DNA of 64,000 nucleotides from Gerris lacustris (GCA_951217055.1 OX578276.1:152637012-152701011); one strand, 5' to 3'; positions 1 through 10,785 are shown, numbered from the stretch's first letter. Made by a program: numbers and translations. The notes: generated by a model not told the origin, from the letters alone.

Positions 1-403
1 CGAGTCAACCCGCGGAAGCCTACGCACCTTGTTTAATTTTGTATAATTTCATGTTTATCATATTGGCACCAGTAGCAACAAATTTCATACAATTCAATTT
101 CTTTAAATCTTTGCATACATAGCACTTTCGACAACTTTAAATCAATTTTAATCTTCAGTTAATCCCTTTGATATTATATCTTTTCTTTATTTTGTCTTTA
201 GGGATAAGTAGTAAAAAAAAATTGTCATTTAATTAATTAATTTAGACTCACTGTGAATGAGATTCCTTTAGTGTGCTATAATTTTATGTATGAACTTCTA
301 TTTTGTGTAACTCTTATTATTGATACATGAATGCGCTTGAGAATAAAACCTAATTTTTAGCTACATTTACATTTTTTATTGCTTTGTCACATGTGTTACA
401 TAG
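1..403. other. AT-rich sequence, no gene seen
   Basis: No reading frame of useful length, no recognised repeat and no RNA gene. The stretch ends at the tRNA-like unit beginning near 404. Confidence 0.5.
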
Positions 404-515
404 AGAGCCGGCGTGACCGTGTGGATTAAATTACTTACCACGTCTGCTCGGCCATCACTGAATCAAGGGCGGTACGAGATCGTGGGTTCGATCCCTCGCA
501 GTGATGCTTTGATTT
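404..515 (+). repeat. tRNA-derived SINE-like head
   Basis: The segment has a B-box-like GTGGGTTCGATCCCT near 483-497 and an upstream GAGCCGGCGTGACCGTGTGG that resembles a class II (Leu/Ser) tRNA 5' part, including the A-box region. It does not fold as an intact tRNA. A related tRNA-like unit lies on the minus strand at 53694-53780 with the same GTGGGTTCGATCCC core. SINE head is an inference; the 3' end of the element is not defined. Confidence 0.5.
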
Positions 516-1365
516 ATATCTCACTAATGACCACATCATACTCGCTTCGGCGGTATAATGTACAGAGTTATGATGTGTGAAGTGGATGCAACACTACCTA
601 AAATGGGCCTTAAAAGACAGCCTAATTGCTAGGTTCGAACAAGTAGTTCGTCCTACCCGTCTAGAACTAGTGCTAGGACCTTACTACTACCACTATTATT
701 ACTGTTGTCTGTGTTTGCTTGTTGGTACAAATTACAGACAATTCACCTTGATCAATTAATTTCAATTTATATAAAATTTGCTACACCGGTACAGTCCGGT
801 GAATCCGGTGTCTGGACCGCTTGCCGTTTCGGAAATCTCGCTCTCCTGTTACAACCACACTATATGCACTCTAGCACGTCTTTAGTCCAGATGAAACTCC
901 ACAGTCCCAAACTCCACAGTGATTAAATTAACAAGGGCACGCCACAGCCGCGTCTACGGCTACATCCAGGTCTAATTCTATCACGGCCCACTGCTACAAC
1001 GATTAGTGGTCAAAGACAAGCCTAGGGACCGACTGACTCATGCTCCCGGGTTTCGTTTTCTTGACGAACGTCGGACCAAAACAGAGAACGCTTATCTTTT
1101 CACAACAAAGACAGACCCGTTCCCTGTTCTGGACCCACGATCGTCACCTAATCTTGCTCTAGTTCATTCATAAACAAAACATAATATAAATACCTAAACA
1201 GTACCTACGGGTTAAACATAAACTTAAAACTGTAACATTATCTAACATTACACGTGGCATAATACTATAGATATATAATTTAATATTATGTTCGTTCGTT
1301 AAACCAATTTTATCATTTTTCCGTTTTGATATATTTTCCTTCTTTATGGTGTTCCTTTAAGGTAT
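516..1365. other. Non-coding stretch with a GC-richer patch
   Basis: Possible SINE body (516-700), then a GC-richer patch at about 780-1160 that does not resemble a known coding domain. Short open frames here show no homology that I recognise. Confidence 0.4.
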
Positions 1366-1795
1366 TTTGCTTCCGAGCTTACCGAAGGTAACGGAAGCTA
1401 TGTGATCGTTCTGAAGAACGAAAATATTTTATATCTCCGATTTCAAAAATTCCGAGACAGAAATCCGTTTCAGACATCAGGGAACATTTTTGGTCCCGTG
1501 TCTGTCTGTCGGTCTGTCGGTCTGTCGTTCAATTTTGGCGAACCACCATATCTTAAAAACTACACGTCCAATGTTAATGAAATTTGGGTGGTAGGTCATA
1601 ATTAGCCCATTGTTGGTCCCATATAAGTTTCAACCTTCTGCTCTTATTTGTTTATCTTCCACGTGCTCACAAACATACATTTATTTACAGCCATATATTT
1701 AAAAGTAATCATCTGATTTGTATGAAATTTTTATGGTTTGTCGAAAGTAGCCTGCAGATAACACCTGCCTAATTTCAACTTTCTGCGCACTTTAA
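1366..1795. mobile_element. Rolling-circle-like family H4, partial copy
   Basis: It starts with the H4 terminal hairpin, outer arms GCTTCCG and CGGAAGC with inner arms TTACC and GGTAA, at about 1370-1400. Next come a (GTCT/GTCG)n microsatellite at about 1499-1530 and the family body (feature words TTAAAAACTACACGTCC and TGTTTGTGAGCACGTG in one orientation). The same order in the opposite orientation is at 54665-55270, where both ends are present. Here the far end, CTGCCAATTGGTGTGGCAC, is missing. Confidence 0.6.
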
Positions 1796-1974
1796 ATCGT
1801 GGTAAATTAATATTGTCTTATACTATAAAGCCGCATGGCTAACTGACTCACGGACTGACAAATGTTTACCCACTTCCAGAAGAGCTAGAGACTTGCGGTT
1901 TGCGCCATTCGACGGTCAACGTCCATATTGTGAACAAAAATAACTATAAAAAGTTCAATTTTCCCCCCTTAAAA

Positions 1975-2300
1975 AAATAATAATGGGCGACTTGATTTTT
2001 AAGCTGGTTTGGGGGCTTATTGCGGATAAACGGTAAGTCGTATTAGAAAATGGATAGCACAAGTGGTAACTGATTTTAAAATATCTACAACATTAGTCAT
2101 GAGTTTTTGTCGTATCATTATCGGTTGTACCTTAGATGGTGATAATTTTGTTATTTTTTTCCATTTTTGTCTTTGAATGGCCATAGTTTCTATAATAGTT
2201 GGCCGATTTTATTTCTGACTGCGGCGATTGAATCTCACACTAATGCTCTATAAATTGAGTATATTTTATTTCATTAGTTCATCCTGCTTGGTGAGAACAT
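1975..2300 (+). repeat. Dispersed repeat F, copy 1
   Basis: About 320 bases align by eye with 31895-32215, same orientation (shared words such as GGTAAGTCGTAT, TTTTAAAA.ATCTACAAC and GTCGAGTAT/TTGAGTATATT). No coding potential. The identity of the element is unknown. Confidence 0.55.
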
Positions 2301-2579
2301 GAGAGTAAACTTTTTCCCATGTGCCGTGTCACGTGACCACTTGTTTTGGTTTTTAATATTGTGTCGTATATCATTTTAAAGGCCTTGATATGTACATAAA
2401 AGCTATTTTATTTGTTGATTTTTAAAAAATGTTGTACGTGTACTTTAGTACCGATTTATAATTTTGTTGTAGGTTAAAGGGTTTAAATACTTTTTTGATA
2501 TTAGGTTTTTTATTTATATGTATTTATTAGTTAAATGAATGCCCTTTTGTATTGTTTGTTTTTTAAAAATATAATTTTG

Positions 2580-2735
2580 GTACCTCAGAGTACAGGGGTA
2601 GAAATGTTAAAGTTAATCTTTTATAATATGATGTACCTATATCGCTGAAAAGCTCTTGTATAGTAGATTAATTTTTGTTATATTCTATTTTGTGTTATTT
2701 TTAGTTTTGAGGGGGGTAAAATAAAAAAAACTTTT
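2580..2735 (+). repeat. Fragment of Helitron-interior repeat D
   Basis: It shares the run GTACAGGGGTAGAAATGT, the word GAAAAGCTCTT and GAGGGGGGTAAAAT with the repeat units of the Helitron at 56350-58369. Diverged and without ends. Confidence 0.45.
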
Positions 2736-3655
2736 TATACAGCGGTTTCCACGATTTGGTTGCAGTTTTATATTTTTTTATTAAATTAATATTATGTGCG
2801 CAAACTTTTGGTGCTTGTTGGAGGCTTTGTTTCTCCAACAAATGTTTAAATTTCTTCAACTTTATTAAATATTTACTGGAAGAGTGCCGTGCCGTTCCAA
2901 CTTTTTGATTATTTTTCTTCATTCGGTCTTTTCTTTGCGAGGAAGCTATGTGCCACATTAATTGGCAGAGTATTTTTTATTTTTTTCAGTTTCTTATTTT
3001 TTTAAATATTAATTCCTTTTAGGTACTCATATAAGGCTCAAACCCTATGTGCCTAACAATATAGATATATTTATGTATTATTTGATATTATTAGATTGTT
3101 AAGATAAATCGAAGTTAAGTTTTCTGTGTCACAATGTTGGGTGGGGCTTTAATTGATCCGTAATGGTGGCAAAGGGGGGTAATAAAGCATCATGGGGAGG
3201 AGAATTCATTGCAGCAATTATAATATATAAATCTTGTACGCGTATAATTGTGAATTAAATTAAAAGTGTATAGTTATAATTTCAAATCCAACATTTTAAT
3301 TTGCCTATTTAATTAAAATAATAACTTATACATCTCCCAAATACCTAATATACAAGTTATTTATTTCACTTTTATTAATTTATACCAGCTGCACTGCTGT
3401 GGTACGGAGTGAGATAGTTCATGTATTTCTTAATTTTGTGGTAAATAAAATATGTAAATGAAAAACTTCTTAAAATTACTTGTGAAATGAAAAACTGACT
3501 TAATATAATGAGCTGGAATATTAAGAAAGTAGAAAAAAATTGATATTCATATAGTTTAAGAATTTATATATCTAGAAAGCTTTTTATGTGTCCAAATCAA
3601 AGAAAAGGATAAGAAAGTAAATCGTTAAATGTTATTGGAATTAAAAGCCTTTAAA
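2736..3655. other. AT-rich sequence, no gene seen
   Basis: No recognised repeat or coding segment. The minus-strand frame at 2701-2958 is lysine-rich low-complexity sequence and is not supported as a gene. Confidence 0.45.
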
Positions 3656-3659
3656 GATT

Positions 3660-4626
3660 AGAATCATATTAATAAAATAAGTCTATAAGGTTTATTAAAC
3701 AAGTACTAAAGGCCACAAGTTCATACAATACTTATGTAAATCACAGAGACTTATGAAACATAGAAAGCAACATGAGTTAAAGGCTACAATATGTTGTTTA
3801 TAGAGGTTTGTAAGAGAAATACTCAAGATCACAAACCCAAACAAAATAATTATGTAAATCACGGATATCTATGAATCATATATAGCAACATCAGGTAGAG
3901 GCTGCAGTATGTTGTAGATAAAGGTTTGTTAAAGAGGTACTTAAGACCTCAAGTTCATACAATAATCATGTACATCAACGATATCTGTGAAACTAATAAA
4001 CAACTCAGGTAGAAGCTCAAAGCAAGGAAGGGGTGGAGGGAGCAATGTGATTTGAAAAGTGGTTCATTATGCTACACCCCTATACTAAACCTCCCAAGCG
4101 AAATCAATCCGAACTAAAGTGATCACGTGGTCACTGGTCCTTGTCTTATTGGTCTATTCCTTGTCCTTCCGTCCCTCACAGACGCTTGTCAACAAATCCT
4201 TATCACTAGCATTTATTTGATACCCCACTCAAAGATGATTGCTATTGGTTATCTAGGAACTGTTACACGCTTATTAACGACGTTACTGCCTTTAGATAAT
4301 TAATAAGGTTAAAAACAAACACTAAAGTACATATTTATAAAGAAAACTGTATTAAAAATAAAAATATTAAATTCCGTAAGAAAATATCTCTTATTCTTAT
4401 CAGCTGATATCAGATAAATTTCGAATTTTTATCGAGATATCGATACTGTTTTACCAAACTGCCTTTAGTATAGGGGTATAGCATAATGAAGCACTTTTTC
4501 AGAACCAGATTCTATAGTATTGTTCCCTCTACCCCTTCCTTGCTCTGAGGGTAGAAGCAACAGTATGTTGTTGATAGAGGTATATTAGAAAGAGAACGGT
4601 ACTTAAGATCAATCAATACATGAATT
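3660..4626 (+). repeat. 117-bp tandem repeat (interrupted)
   Basis: Three diverged units of about 117 bases: the word ATGTAAATCAC or its variant recurs near 3735, 3852 and 3969, and TATGTTGT near 3790 and 3908. The array is interrupted by a MITE (4016-4549), resumes at 4550-4626, is interrupted again by the copia element, and resumes at 10786-10815 with CTGTAAATCACAG. It is the oldest layer at this locus. Confidence 0.7.
4016..4549. mobile_element. MITE with 8-bp target duplication
   Basis: The 534-bp insert is bounded by GGTAGAAG at 4008-4015 and 4550-4557, an exact 8-bp duplication. Its termini are inverted: CTCAAAGCAAGGAAGGGG at the left and the complement of CTCAGAGCAAGGAAGGGG at the right, with similarity continuing for roughly 70 bases. 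It codes for nothing. An 8-bp duplication suits the hAT class, but the tips do not begin with the usual CAG, so the superfamily is open. Confidence 0.8.
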
Positions 4627-4630
4627 TGTG

Positions 4631-4660
4631 GGGTTGACACGTGTCATAACACGTGTCAAT
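4631..4660. promoter_or_regulatory. Inverted repeat with two CACGTG motifs in the LTR
   Basis: The arms TTGACACGTGT and ACACGTGTCAA flank CATA, giving a near-perfect hairpin or dyad. Each arm contains CACGTG, the canonical E-box bound by bHLH-type factors. The same block is conserved in the 3' LTR at 10630-10656. A regulatory role is inferred from position and symmetry only. Confidence 0.45.
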
Positions 4661-4741
4661 CACTAAATTTTGATAGATAGATATTTTAAATTAACTTGTT
4701 TCTTGTACTAAAAAATATATTGTGTTTGTGATAATTAAAAT

Positions 4742-5521
4742 ACTAGGCATCGCGTGGCTCTATCATTGAAGCGAGCGTATTGCAATAAAATACTGAATAT
4801 TGAAATTTGTTAATCATGATGAATGTCATAGTTGAAGATAAGTGGAAGAGGGTAGTAAGGGGTAGAGTGGGGGTACTCGGTACAAAGCTTTACTTCATAA
4901 CAAACCTACACACAAAACGACTATAAGAATCTTAACCACCCGGAATAGCTTTTAAACTAATATTATAAATGCATCACTTCATTACTCAAATACTACTGCA
5001 TGTATCAAGTTGAAATTTTACATACTTGTTTCAATTGTACTTTAGACGATGTACATAAAGTTTTATTAAGATCGTTACGTTAGAACGTAAGATATCGGTA
5101 AAAAGGTTGTTTTCTCTATTTTAAACGTTTAGGTCCGCTTTAATAGTTTTAGCGATCTTTATTAAATCATAGCAGTGTCGTTGTTGGTTTTACTGAAAAA
5201 TGTTATTTGTAAAAAATGTTCGTCTCATCGAGTAGGTGATGATAGAATTTTTTCCCGTCCTGAAATTCCAATTTTAAATTTGAAGCTCACGTTTACGCGA
5301 GCATTGCGCGCGAACTCTTGGACGGATCACGCTGTCCAACGAACTTAGCCTGAGTATTAGTAAGAAGATCATGTATACCAAATTTCAACTAAATCGGTCA
5401 ACTTTTACTTAAGTTATCGTCACACGCGTAAACGTTACTGACAGACAGACAGACAGACAAGATGCATATTTCGTTGAATGTAAGAAGCTCGCTTACGCTC
5501 GCTTCAATAAAATGTTTATAC
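4742..5521 (-). mobile_element. Rolling-circle-like element H1, first of a tandem pair
   Basis: Read on the minus strand, the unit starts with TTGAAGCGAGCGTAAGCGAG, has a (GTCT)n microsatellite about 60 bases in (near 5440-5460), and ends AATACGCTCGCTTCAATGAT followed by GAGCCACGCGATGCCTAG. The 5' tip is therefore repeated in inverted form about 20 bases inside the 3' end, the asymmetric terminal repeat of Helentron/DINE-1-type elements. It codes for nothing. Confidence 0.7.
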
Positions 5522-6289
5522 ACTAGGCATCGCGTGGCTCTATCATTGAAGCGAGCGTATTGCAATGAAATACTGAATATTGAAATTTATTAATCATGAT
5601 GAATGTCATGGTTGAAGATAAGTGGAAGAGGGTATAGTGTGGAGAAGAGTGGGGGTACTCGGTACAAAGCTTTACATCCTAAACAAACCTATACACTAAA
5701 CGACTATAACAATCTTCACCACCCGCGGTAGCTTTTAAACAATTATTATAAATGTATCTCGTCACTACGCAAAGAATTTTGCTTGTATCAAGTTGAAATT
5801 TTGCATACCTGTTTCAATTGTGCATTAGATGGTGTATATGAAGTTTTATTAAAATCGTTACGTTAGAACGTAAGATATCGGTAAAAAGGTTGTTTTCTCT
5901 ATTATAAACGTTTAGGTCCGCTTTAATAGTTTTAGCGATCTTTATTAAGTCATAGCGGTGTCGCTGTTGGTTTTAGTAAAAAATGTTATTTGTAAAAAAT
6001 GTTCGTCTCATCGAATAGATGATGATAGAATCTTTTCCCGTCCTGAAATTCCAATTTAATTTTTGTACCTCTCGTTTACGCGAGCGTTGCGTGCGAACTC
6101 TTGGACGGATCACGCTGTCCATCGAACTTAGCCTGAGTATTAGTAAGAGGATCATGTATACCAAATTTCAACTAATTCGGTCAACTTTTACACATGTTAT
6201 CGTCACACGCGTGAACGTTACTGACAGACAGACAGACAGACACGGAGCATATTTCGTTGAATGTAGGAAGCTCGCTACGCTCGCTTCAA
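5522..6289 (-). mobile_element. Rolling-circle-like element H1, second of a tandem pair
   Basis: A near-identical head-to-tail copy of 4742-5521, again running from CTAGGCATCGCGTGGC to GCTACGCTCGCTTCAAT, with its microsatellite at 6222-6241. Roughly 15 bases separate the two units. Head-to-tail tandems are a known outcome of rolling-circle transposition. The pair sits in the 5' LTR of the copia element and so is younger than it. Confidence 0.7.
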
Positions 6290-6329
6290 TTATAATATGA
6301 TATAAGAACCACACTCTGCAACCACATAA

Positions 6330-6339
6330 GGTTATGGGC
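6330..6339 (+). other. copia primer-binding site (initiator tRNA-Met, internal)
   Basis: GGTTATGGGC lies four bases after the LTR end. It is complementary to the anticodon-loop region (GCCCAUAACC) of eukaryotic initiator tRNA-Met, not to a tRNA 3' end. Drosophila copia is known to prime from this internal part of a cleaved tRNA-iMet, so the element probably used the same unusual primer. Confidence 0.75.
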
Positions 6340-6431
6340 AAGCTCACTTAAGATCAAGATCATAATCACAAGGTAAAATTTTAAAATAAAATAAAAAAAT
6401 ATATATTTCAAAAATTAAAAAATTAATCAAG

Positions 6432-7562
6432 ATGTCAAACATTTATCAGATAGAAAAGTTGAACAAATCAAACTACGAAACTTGGAAAATCCAAATCAAG
6501 ATGATACTCATTCATAGCGAACTATGGAATTATGTAAATGGAGAAATCAAAAAGAATCTAAATCCTAATGCTAATGGTGACAATAATGACAGCGAATGGA
6601 CCAATAAAGATGAAAAGGCCCTTGCAACCATAATTCTTGCTATTGCCCCTTCATGCATTCACCACGTAAAAAATTGTACAACTTCAAAAGAAACATGGGA
6701 TATTTTAGAGAAAACATTTAAACCTACAGGTCCAAGTAAAAAGGTACAACTAACAAGACAATTAATAAATTTACATAAAAAGAACAATCAACAAATGGAT
6801 GAGCATATTAAACAATTCTTTGAAATTTTAGACCAATTAAAAGATTTAAAATGCGCACCATCTGATGATTTTGCAACAGTCCTACTATTATCTACTCTTC
6901 CAGAAGAATATGACATTTTTAAATGTTCAATTGAATGTCGAGACGAATTGCCATCCTTAGAAATGTTAAAAATTAAAATTCTAGAAGAAGCAGAAAAGAA
7001 AAATGCAAATCCATCTACGTCAAGAAACGAAAATTATTCTTTAACTTCCAAATTTAAAGATAAATCTGAAAAATTCAATAAAACTAAAAAATTTCAAACA
7101 TGTAAAATTTGCAAGAAATCAAATCATTCTACTGAAGATTGTTACTTCAAGAAAAAGAAGAATGACAGATCAATGTTTATACAAACAGATACAAACAACG
7201 AATCCGTATTAACAACTATAGAAACAAAAAATAAAGACACAATATCAGACTTCATTCTTGACTCAGGTGCCAGTTCACACATCTGTAACAATAAAGAACT
7301 ATTCATTGACTATACTAACTCAAAATTAAATGAAAAAGTTCGTATGGCTGATGGAAGTCAAGTGAACATAAAAGGTAAAGGTACCATAAGAATTCTTGCA
7401 ATAGTAAACAAAAAAATTGAACCTATTTTATTAAAAGAAACTCTATACATACCAGAAATAAAGACAAATTTAATATCAATTAGTAAAGCAACTAAAAATC
7501 AAAATATTTACGAATTGTTTATAAAAACAATGCATATATTATGGAAAATAATAAAACTTTAA
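6432..7562 (+). CDS. copia Gag and protease (first, intact part of the frame)
   Basis: This 376-codon frame encodes the copia capsid region (residues 1-190; the start MSNIYQIEKLNKSNYETW is typical of Gag_polypeptide_UBN2-type proteins). It continues with a basic linker, one CCHC zinc knuckle (C224, C227, H232, C237) and an aspartic protease with the active-site DSGAS at 277-281. The capsid would package element RNA and the protease would cut the polyprotein. The start is the first ATG after the primer site. The frame leaves the true reading at about 7530: the last 15 or so residues are out-of-frame sequence and pol continues one frame over. It is therefore the front piece of a broken gag-pol. 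Confidence 0.88.
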   Translation: MSNIYQIEKLNKSNYETWKIQIKMILIHSELWNYVNGEIKKNLNPNANGDNNDSEWTNKDEKALATIILAIAPSCIHHVKNCTTSKETWDILEKTFKPTGPSKKVQLTRQLINLHKKNNQQMDEHIKQFFEILDQLKDLKCAPSDDFATVLLLSTLPEEYDIFKCSIECRDELPSLEMLKIKILEEAEKKNANPSTSRNENYSLTSKFKDKSEKFNKTKKFQTCKICKKSNHSTEDCYFKKKKNDRSMFIQTDTNNESVLTTIETKNKDTISDFILDSGASSHICNNKELFIDYTNSKLNEKVRMADGSQVNIKGKGTIRILAIVNKKIEPILLKETLYIPEIKTNLISISKATKNQNIYELFIKTMHILWKIIKL

Positions 7563-8323
7563 TTAAAGCAAAAGAAGACAAAAATCTATATTATGTCGAA
7601 AGATTAAATGATAAGAAAATACAAACAAATAAAGTAAAACCTTCAAATAAAAACTTCCAAATTAATGAAGATAAAAAATCTGAAATTAAAACGAATCATA
7701 AATTAGAAAATAAATCAAATGAACTAAATAACATTTGGCACTCAAGATTCGGACACCTAAATAAAAACCAAATAAATGAAATGATACAAAAAAATTTAAT
7801 TTATGGATTACCAAATTTAAAATTAAAAAACTTTGATCAAAATTGTGAAACATGCATCGAAGGCAAAATGCATAGAATTCCAATTCAAAAATACAAAGAT
7901 TCACACAAAAAAGAAAATATTTTAGATCTCATTCATACAGATATTTGTGGACCAATGCCCACAGAATCTGGAAGTGGTGCAAGATATTTTGCAACATTCA
8001 TTGATGACAAATCTAGAAAAACATTTACTTATTTTTTTAAAAACAAAAGCGATATCTTCGAAACATTTAAAGAATTTAAAAATTATGTCGAAAATCAAAC
8101 TAGTAAGAAAATCAAAGCAATTAGATCAGACAACGCACTAGAATATTGTAGTCGTACATTTAAAGTATACTTAAAAAAGTACGGAATAAAACATGAATTA
8201 ACAGCTGAATACACTCCTCAGCAAAATGGAGTTGCCGAAAGGGCAAATAGAACTCTGGTTGAAATGGCTAGATGTTTATTGATTCAGTCAGGCCTACCTG
8301 AACATATATGTGGGCTGAAATGA
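7535..8323 (+). pseudogene. copia integrase segment
   Basis: This is the continuation of gag-pol after a frameshift near 7530. It holds the gag_pre-integrase zinc region (H...H...CETC around residues 65-105 of the segment) and the integrase core: first Asp in LIHTDICGP, second in RSDNALEY, Glu in NGVAERANR, so the D,D,E triad is still present. Integrase would have inserted the cDNA. The frame is lost again at about 8310, just after the catalytic Glu region, and the sequence resumes in another frame. Confidence 0.87.
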
Positions 8324-8958
8324 TAAATACAGCCACATATCTAAGGAATAGATGCTTGACGAGATCGATAAATAAAACCCCTGAAGAAGAATGGTCAAAT
8401 AAAAAACCTACTGCATCTCACCTTAGAGTAATTGGTAGTATTCTATATGCTCTAAACAAAAGACCTAATACAAAAAAATTTGATCCAAAAAGCTAACAAT
8501 ACATCCTACTAGGATACTCCGAAGAAGCAAAAGCTTACAGACTTTGGAATCCAAGGAATGATAAAATTATAAAAAGTAGGGACGTAAGAATAATTGAAAG
8601 TGTCATGTATAAAGACAGATATGAAGCAAAATCTGAAAGTAATGAAGAAAGAACTACATATGATTTTAGTGAACTATTTAAAAATAAAAGTACATCTATA
8701 AGTAATAATAAAAATGCAGAAGATAATATAGAAAATATTGAAGAACCTAAATCAAATAAACTTAATTTAGAAAACCAAGAAGAACCTAAAATAGACAATT
8801 CAGAAGAAAATCAAAATTCAAATATAGAACAAATAAATGAAGAGGAAGATGTTGACATGAGTTACGTTGATCTAAACACAAACAATTCTGATTCTGAGAG
8901 TAACTCTGAAGAAGAAGAATTTACACTAAAAGTTACCCCAGGACTCAGGACGACCTAA
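8308..8958 (+). pseudogene. copia integrase C-terminal region and acidic linker
   Basis: The frame picks up at 8308 with sequence typical of copia after the integrase core (ATYLRNRC). It is stopped by TAA at 8494-8496 and then continues in the same frame (ILLGYSEEAKAYRLW). The rest is a low-complexity Asn/Glu/Ser-rich linker to about 8940, the variable spacer between integrase and reverse transcriptase in this family. A further frameshift lies at about 8940-8960. Confidence 0.8.
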
Positions 8959-9787
8959 AACACATAAAACCGGGAAAAGGGGAAGACCAAAGAAAATAAA
9001 AAATATAAAAATTATAAAGAAAGAACCTGAAATTATAAAAATAAAAGATGCACTATCAGGAAAGGAAAGTGATAATTGGAAAGAAGCAATGGACGAAGAA
9101 TATAATTCGCTACTAAAGAAGAACACTTGGAAACTGGTTAATTTACCAACAGGGAAAAAACCCATCGGATGCAAGTGGATCCTAACAAAAAAGTACAAGG
9201 CAGATGGAACTTTTGACAAATTCAAAGCCAGACTTGTCGCCAAAGGTTTCGTTCAAAGATATGGAATCGACTTTAAAGAAACATACTCTCCGGTAGTACG
9301 GTTTAACTCGATTAGACTAATCCTAGCTTTGGCAGTTGAATACGATCTTTACATTGATCAAATTGATGTAAAGACGGCATACCTAAATGGAAATCTCAGT
9401 GAAAAAATCTATATGGATCAACCTCAACATTACAAGTATGGAAATAAAGTATGTCTCTTACAGAAATCTCTTTACGGTTTAAGACAAGCAGGAAGAGAGT
9501 GGAACTTAAAACTAGACGAACAGGTAAAATCTATAAATTTTGTACAAAGCAAAGGAGATCCGTGTATATACAAATTAACAGAAAATAAATCATATATATT
9601 AATGGCAGTATATGTAGATGACATAATATTAGCATCGAACAACAAAGATTTATTAGAAAAAACAAAAGAAAAAATCTCAAAATTATTTGAAATAAAAGAT
9701 CTTGGAAATCTGAAAAGTTTCTTGGGATTATCAATTTCCAAAGAAGGAAATGAAGTTAGAATCAATCAGGAGAAATTAATATGCTAA
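8959..9787 (+). pseudogene. copia reverse transcriptase segment (RVT_2)
   Basis: It starts in a lysine-rich leader and enters the RVT_2 domain at WKEAMDEEYNSLL (about 9077). Conserved blocks follow in order: CKWILTKKYKADG, ARLVAKGF, then QIDVKTAYLNG with the first catalytic Asp, LYGLRQAGREWN, and the VYVDDIILA box with the Asp pair. The polymerase would copy element RNA into cDNA. The frame breaks at about 9780 (TAA at 9785-9787) and continues one frame over. All catalytic Asp residues seen are intact despite the shifts. Confidence 0.9.
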
Positions 9788-10599
9788 GGATATTTTAAAA
9801 AAATATAGAATGGAAGACTGTCGCCCGATATCACTGCCCCTAGATGCTAACCAACAACTTGAAATAATACCAAAGGATGAACAACAAGCAGAAAAAGTTG
9901 ATCAGAATAAATACCAAAGCTTAGTCGGGTCATTGTTATACTTATCAACAGCAACAAGACCGGATCTAGCATACGCAGTTCATAAACTAAGCCAATTTAA
10001 TAAGGATCCTCGAAAACAACATTGGGATGCTGCTAAAAGACTACTTAGATATATAAAAGGGACCACAAATTACGAACTGATATTTCGAAAAACTGGTGAA
10101 GCATTAGTCGGTTATTCAGATGCAGACGGCAGGAGATTTAGAAGATAGAAAATCCCGAACAGCTTACGCTTTCATACTGGGAGGGGGGGCTATATCTTGG
10201 GAATCCAAGAAGCAAAACTTAGTTTCACTCTCCAGTATGGAAGCTGAGTATATAGCTCTGAGTGAGACTGCACGGGAGGTTCTAAGTCTGAAATTTCTTC
10301 TTGATGAATTAGGATTCCAGCAATTAGTCAAAAATCCGATCACATTATATTGTGACAACCAGAGTGCTCAAGCCCTTGCCAAAAATCCAATTTTCCATAA
10401 ACGTAGCAAGCATATTGATATAAAATACCATCAAATAAGGGATTTGGTAAAATCAAAAGTAGTCGAACTACAATACATCAGCACTGGCGAAATGCCGGCT
10501 GATATGTTGACAAAACCTGTTGAAAAAATAAAACATGAAAAATTTTCAAAAATTCTAGGTTTAAGAAAAAATTCCTGTCTAAATGGGGAGGAAAAATAA
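9788..10599 (+). pseudogene. copia reverse transcriptase tail and RNase H
   Basis: Two pieces in different frames. 9788-10148 carries the end of the polymerase region (YQSLVGSLLYLSTATRPD is diagnostic of copia) up to the first RNase H acidic residue in GYSDAD. A frameshift of a few lost bases at about 10125-10140 follows. 10120-10599 carries the rest of RNase H: SMEAEYIALSE, LYCDNQSA and the HIDIKYHQIRD block, ending in a stop about 20 bases before the 3' LTR. RNase H would remove template RNA. Confidence 0.87.
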
Positions 10600-10608
10600 A
10601 AAATCCTA

Positions 10609-10622
10609 CCAAATGGGGCGTA
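10609..10622 (+). other. Putative polypurine tract of the copia element
   Basis: CAAATGGGGCGTA abuts the 3' LTR; the purine run AAATGGGG is short but in the correct place. A second purine stretch, AATGGGGAGG, lies at 10582-10591. Confidence 0.5.
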
Positions 10623-10785
10623 TGTGGGGTTGACACGTGTCATAACACGTGTCAATCACTAAATTTTGATAGATAGATTTTTTAAATTAACTTGATTCTT
10701 GTACTAAAAAATATATTGTTTGTGATAGTTAAAATATTAAATATGATATAATTATATGATATAAGAACCACACTCTGCAACCACA
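10623..10785 (+). repeat. copia 3' LTR, intact, 163 bp
   Basis: Uninterrupted LTR from TGTGGGG to CAACCACA, followed directly by the duplicated target GAATT. It shows the length of an unbroken LTR and contains the CACGTG dyad. Confidence 0.93.

Larger units (their letters stand above)
4627..6326 (+). repeat. copia 5' LTR, split by an insertion
   Basis: The outer part is 4627-4741 and the inner part about 6290-6326 (ATGATATAAGAACCACACTC and on). Everything between is a pair of H1 elements. Against the intact 3' LTR I count at least three substitutions and a 2-base indel in the first 115 bases. Transcription from this LTR would have to read through about 1.55 kb of foreign DNA. Confidence 0.9.
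4627..10785 (+). mobile_element. Ty1/copia LTR retrotransposon, complete but decayed
   Basis: Both LTRs begin TGTGGGGTTGACACG and end CTGCAACCACA, and the whole is flanked by the 5-bp duplication GAATT (4622-4626 and 10786-10790). Between the LTRs are a primer site, gag, protease, integrase, reverse transcriptase and RNase H in the copia order, and a polypurine stretch. Without the later insertion in its 5' LTR it would be about 4.6 kb. The pol region carries at least five frameshifts and one stop codon. The LTRs differ at several positions, so the insertion is older than the gypsy element at 37688-42008. Confidence 0.93.
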
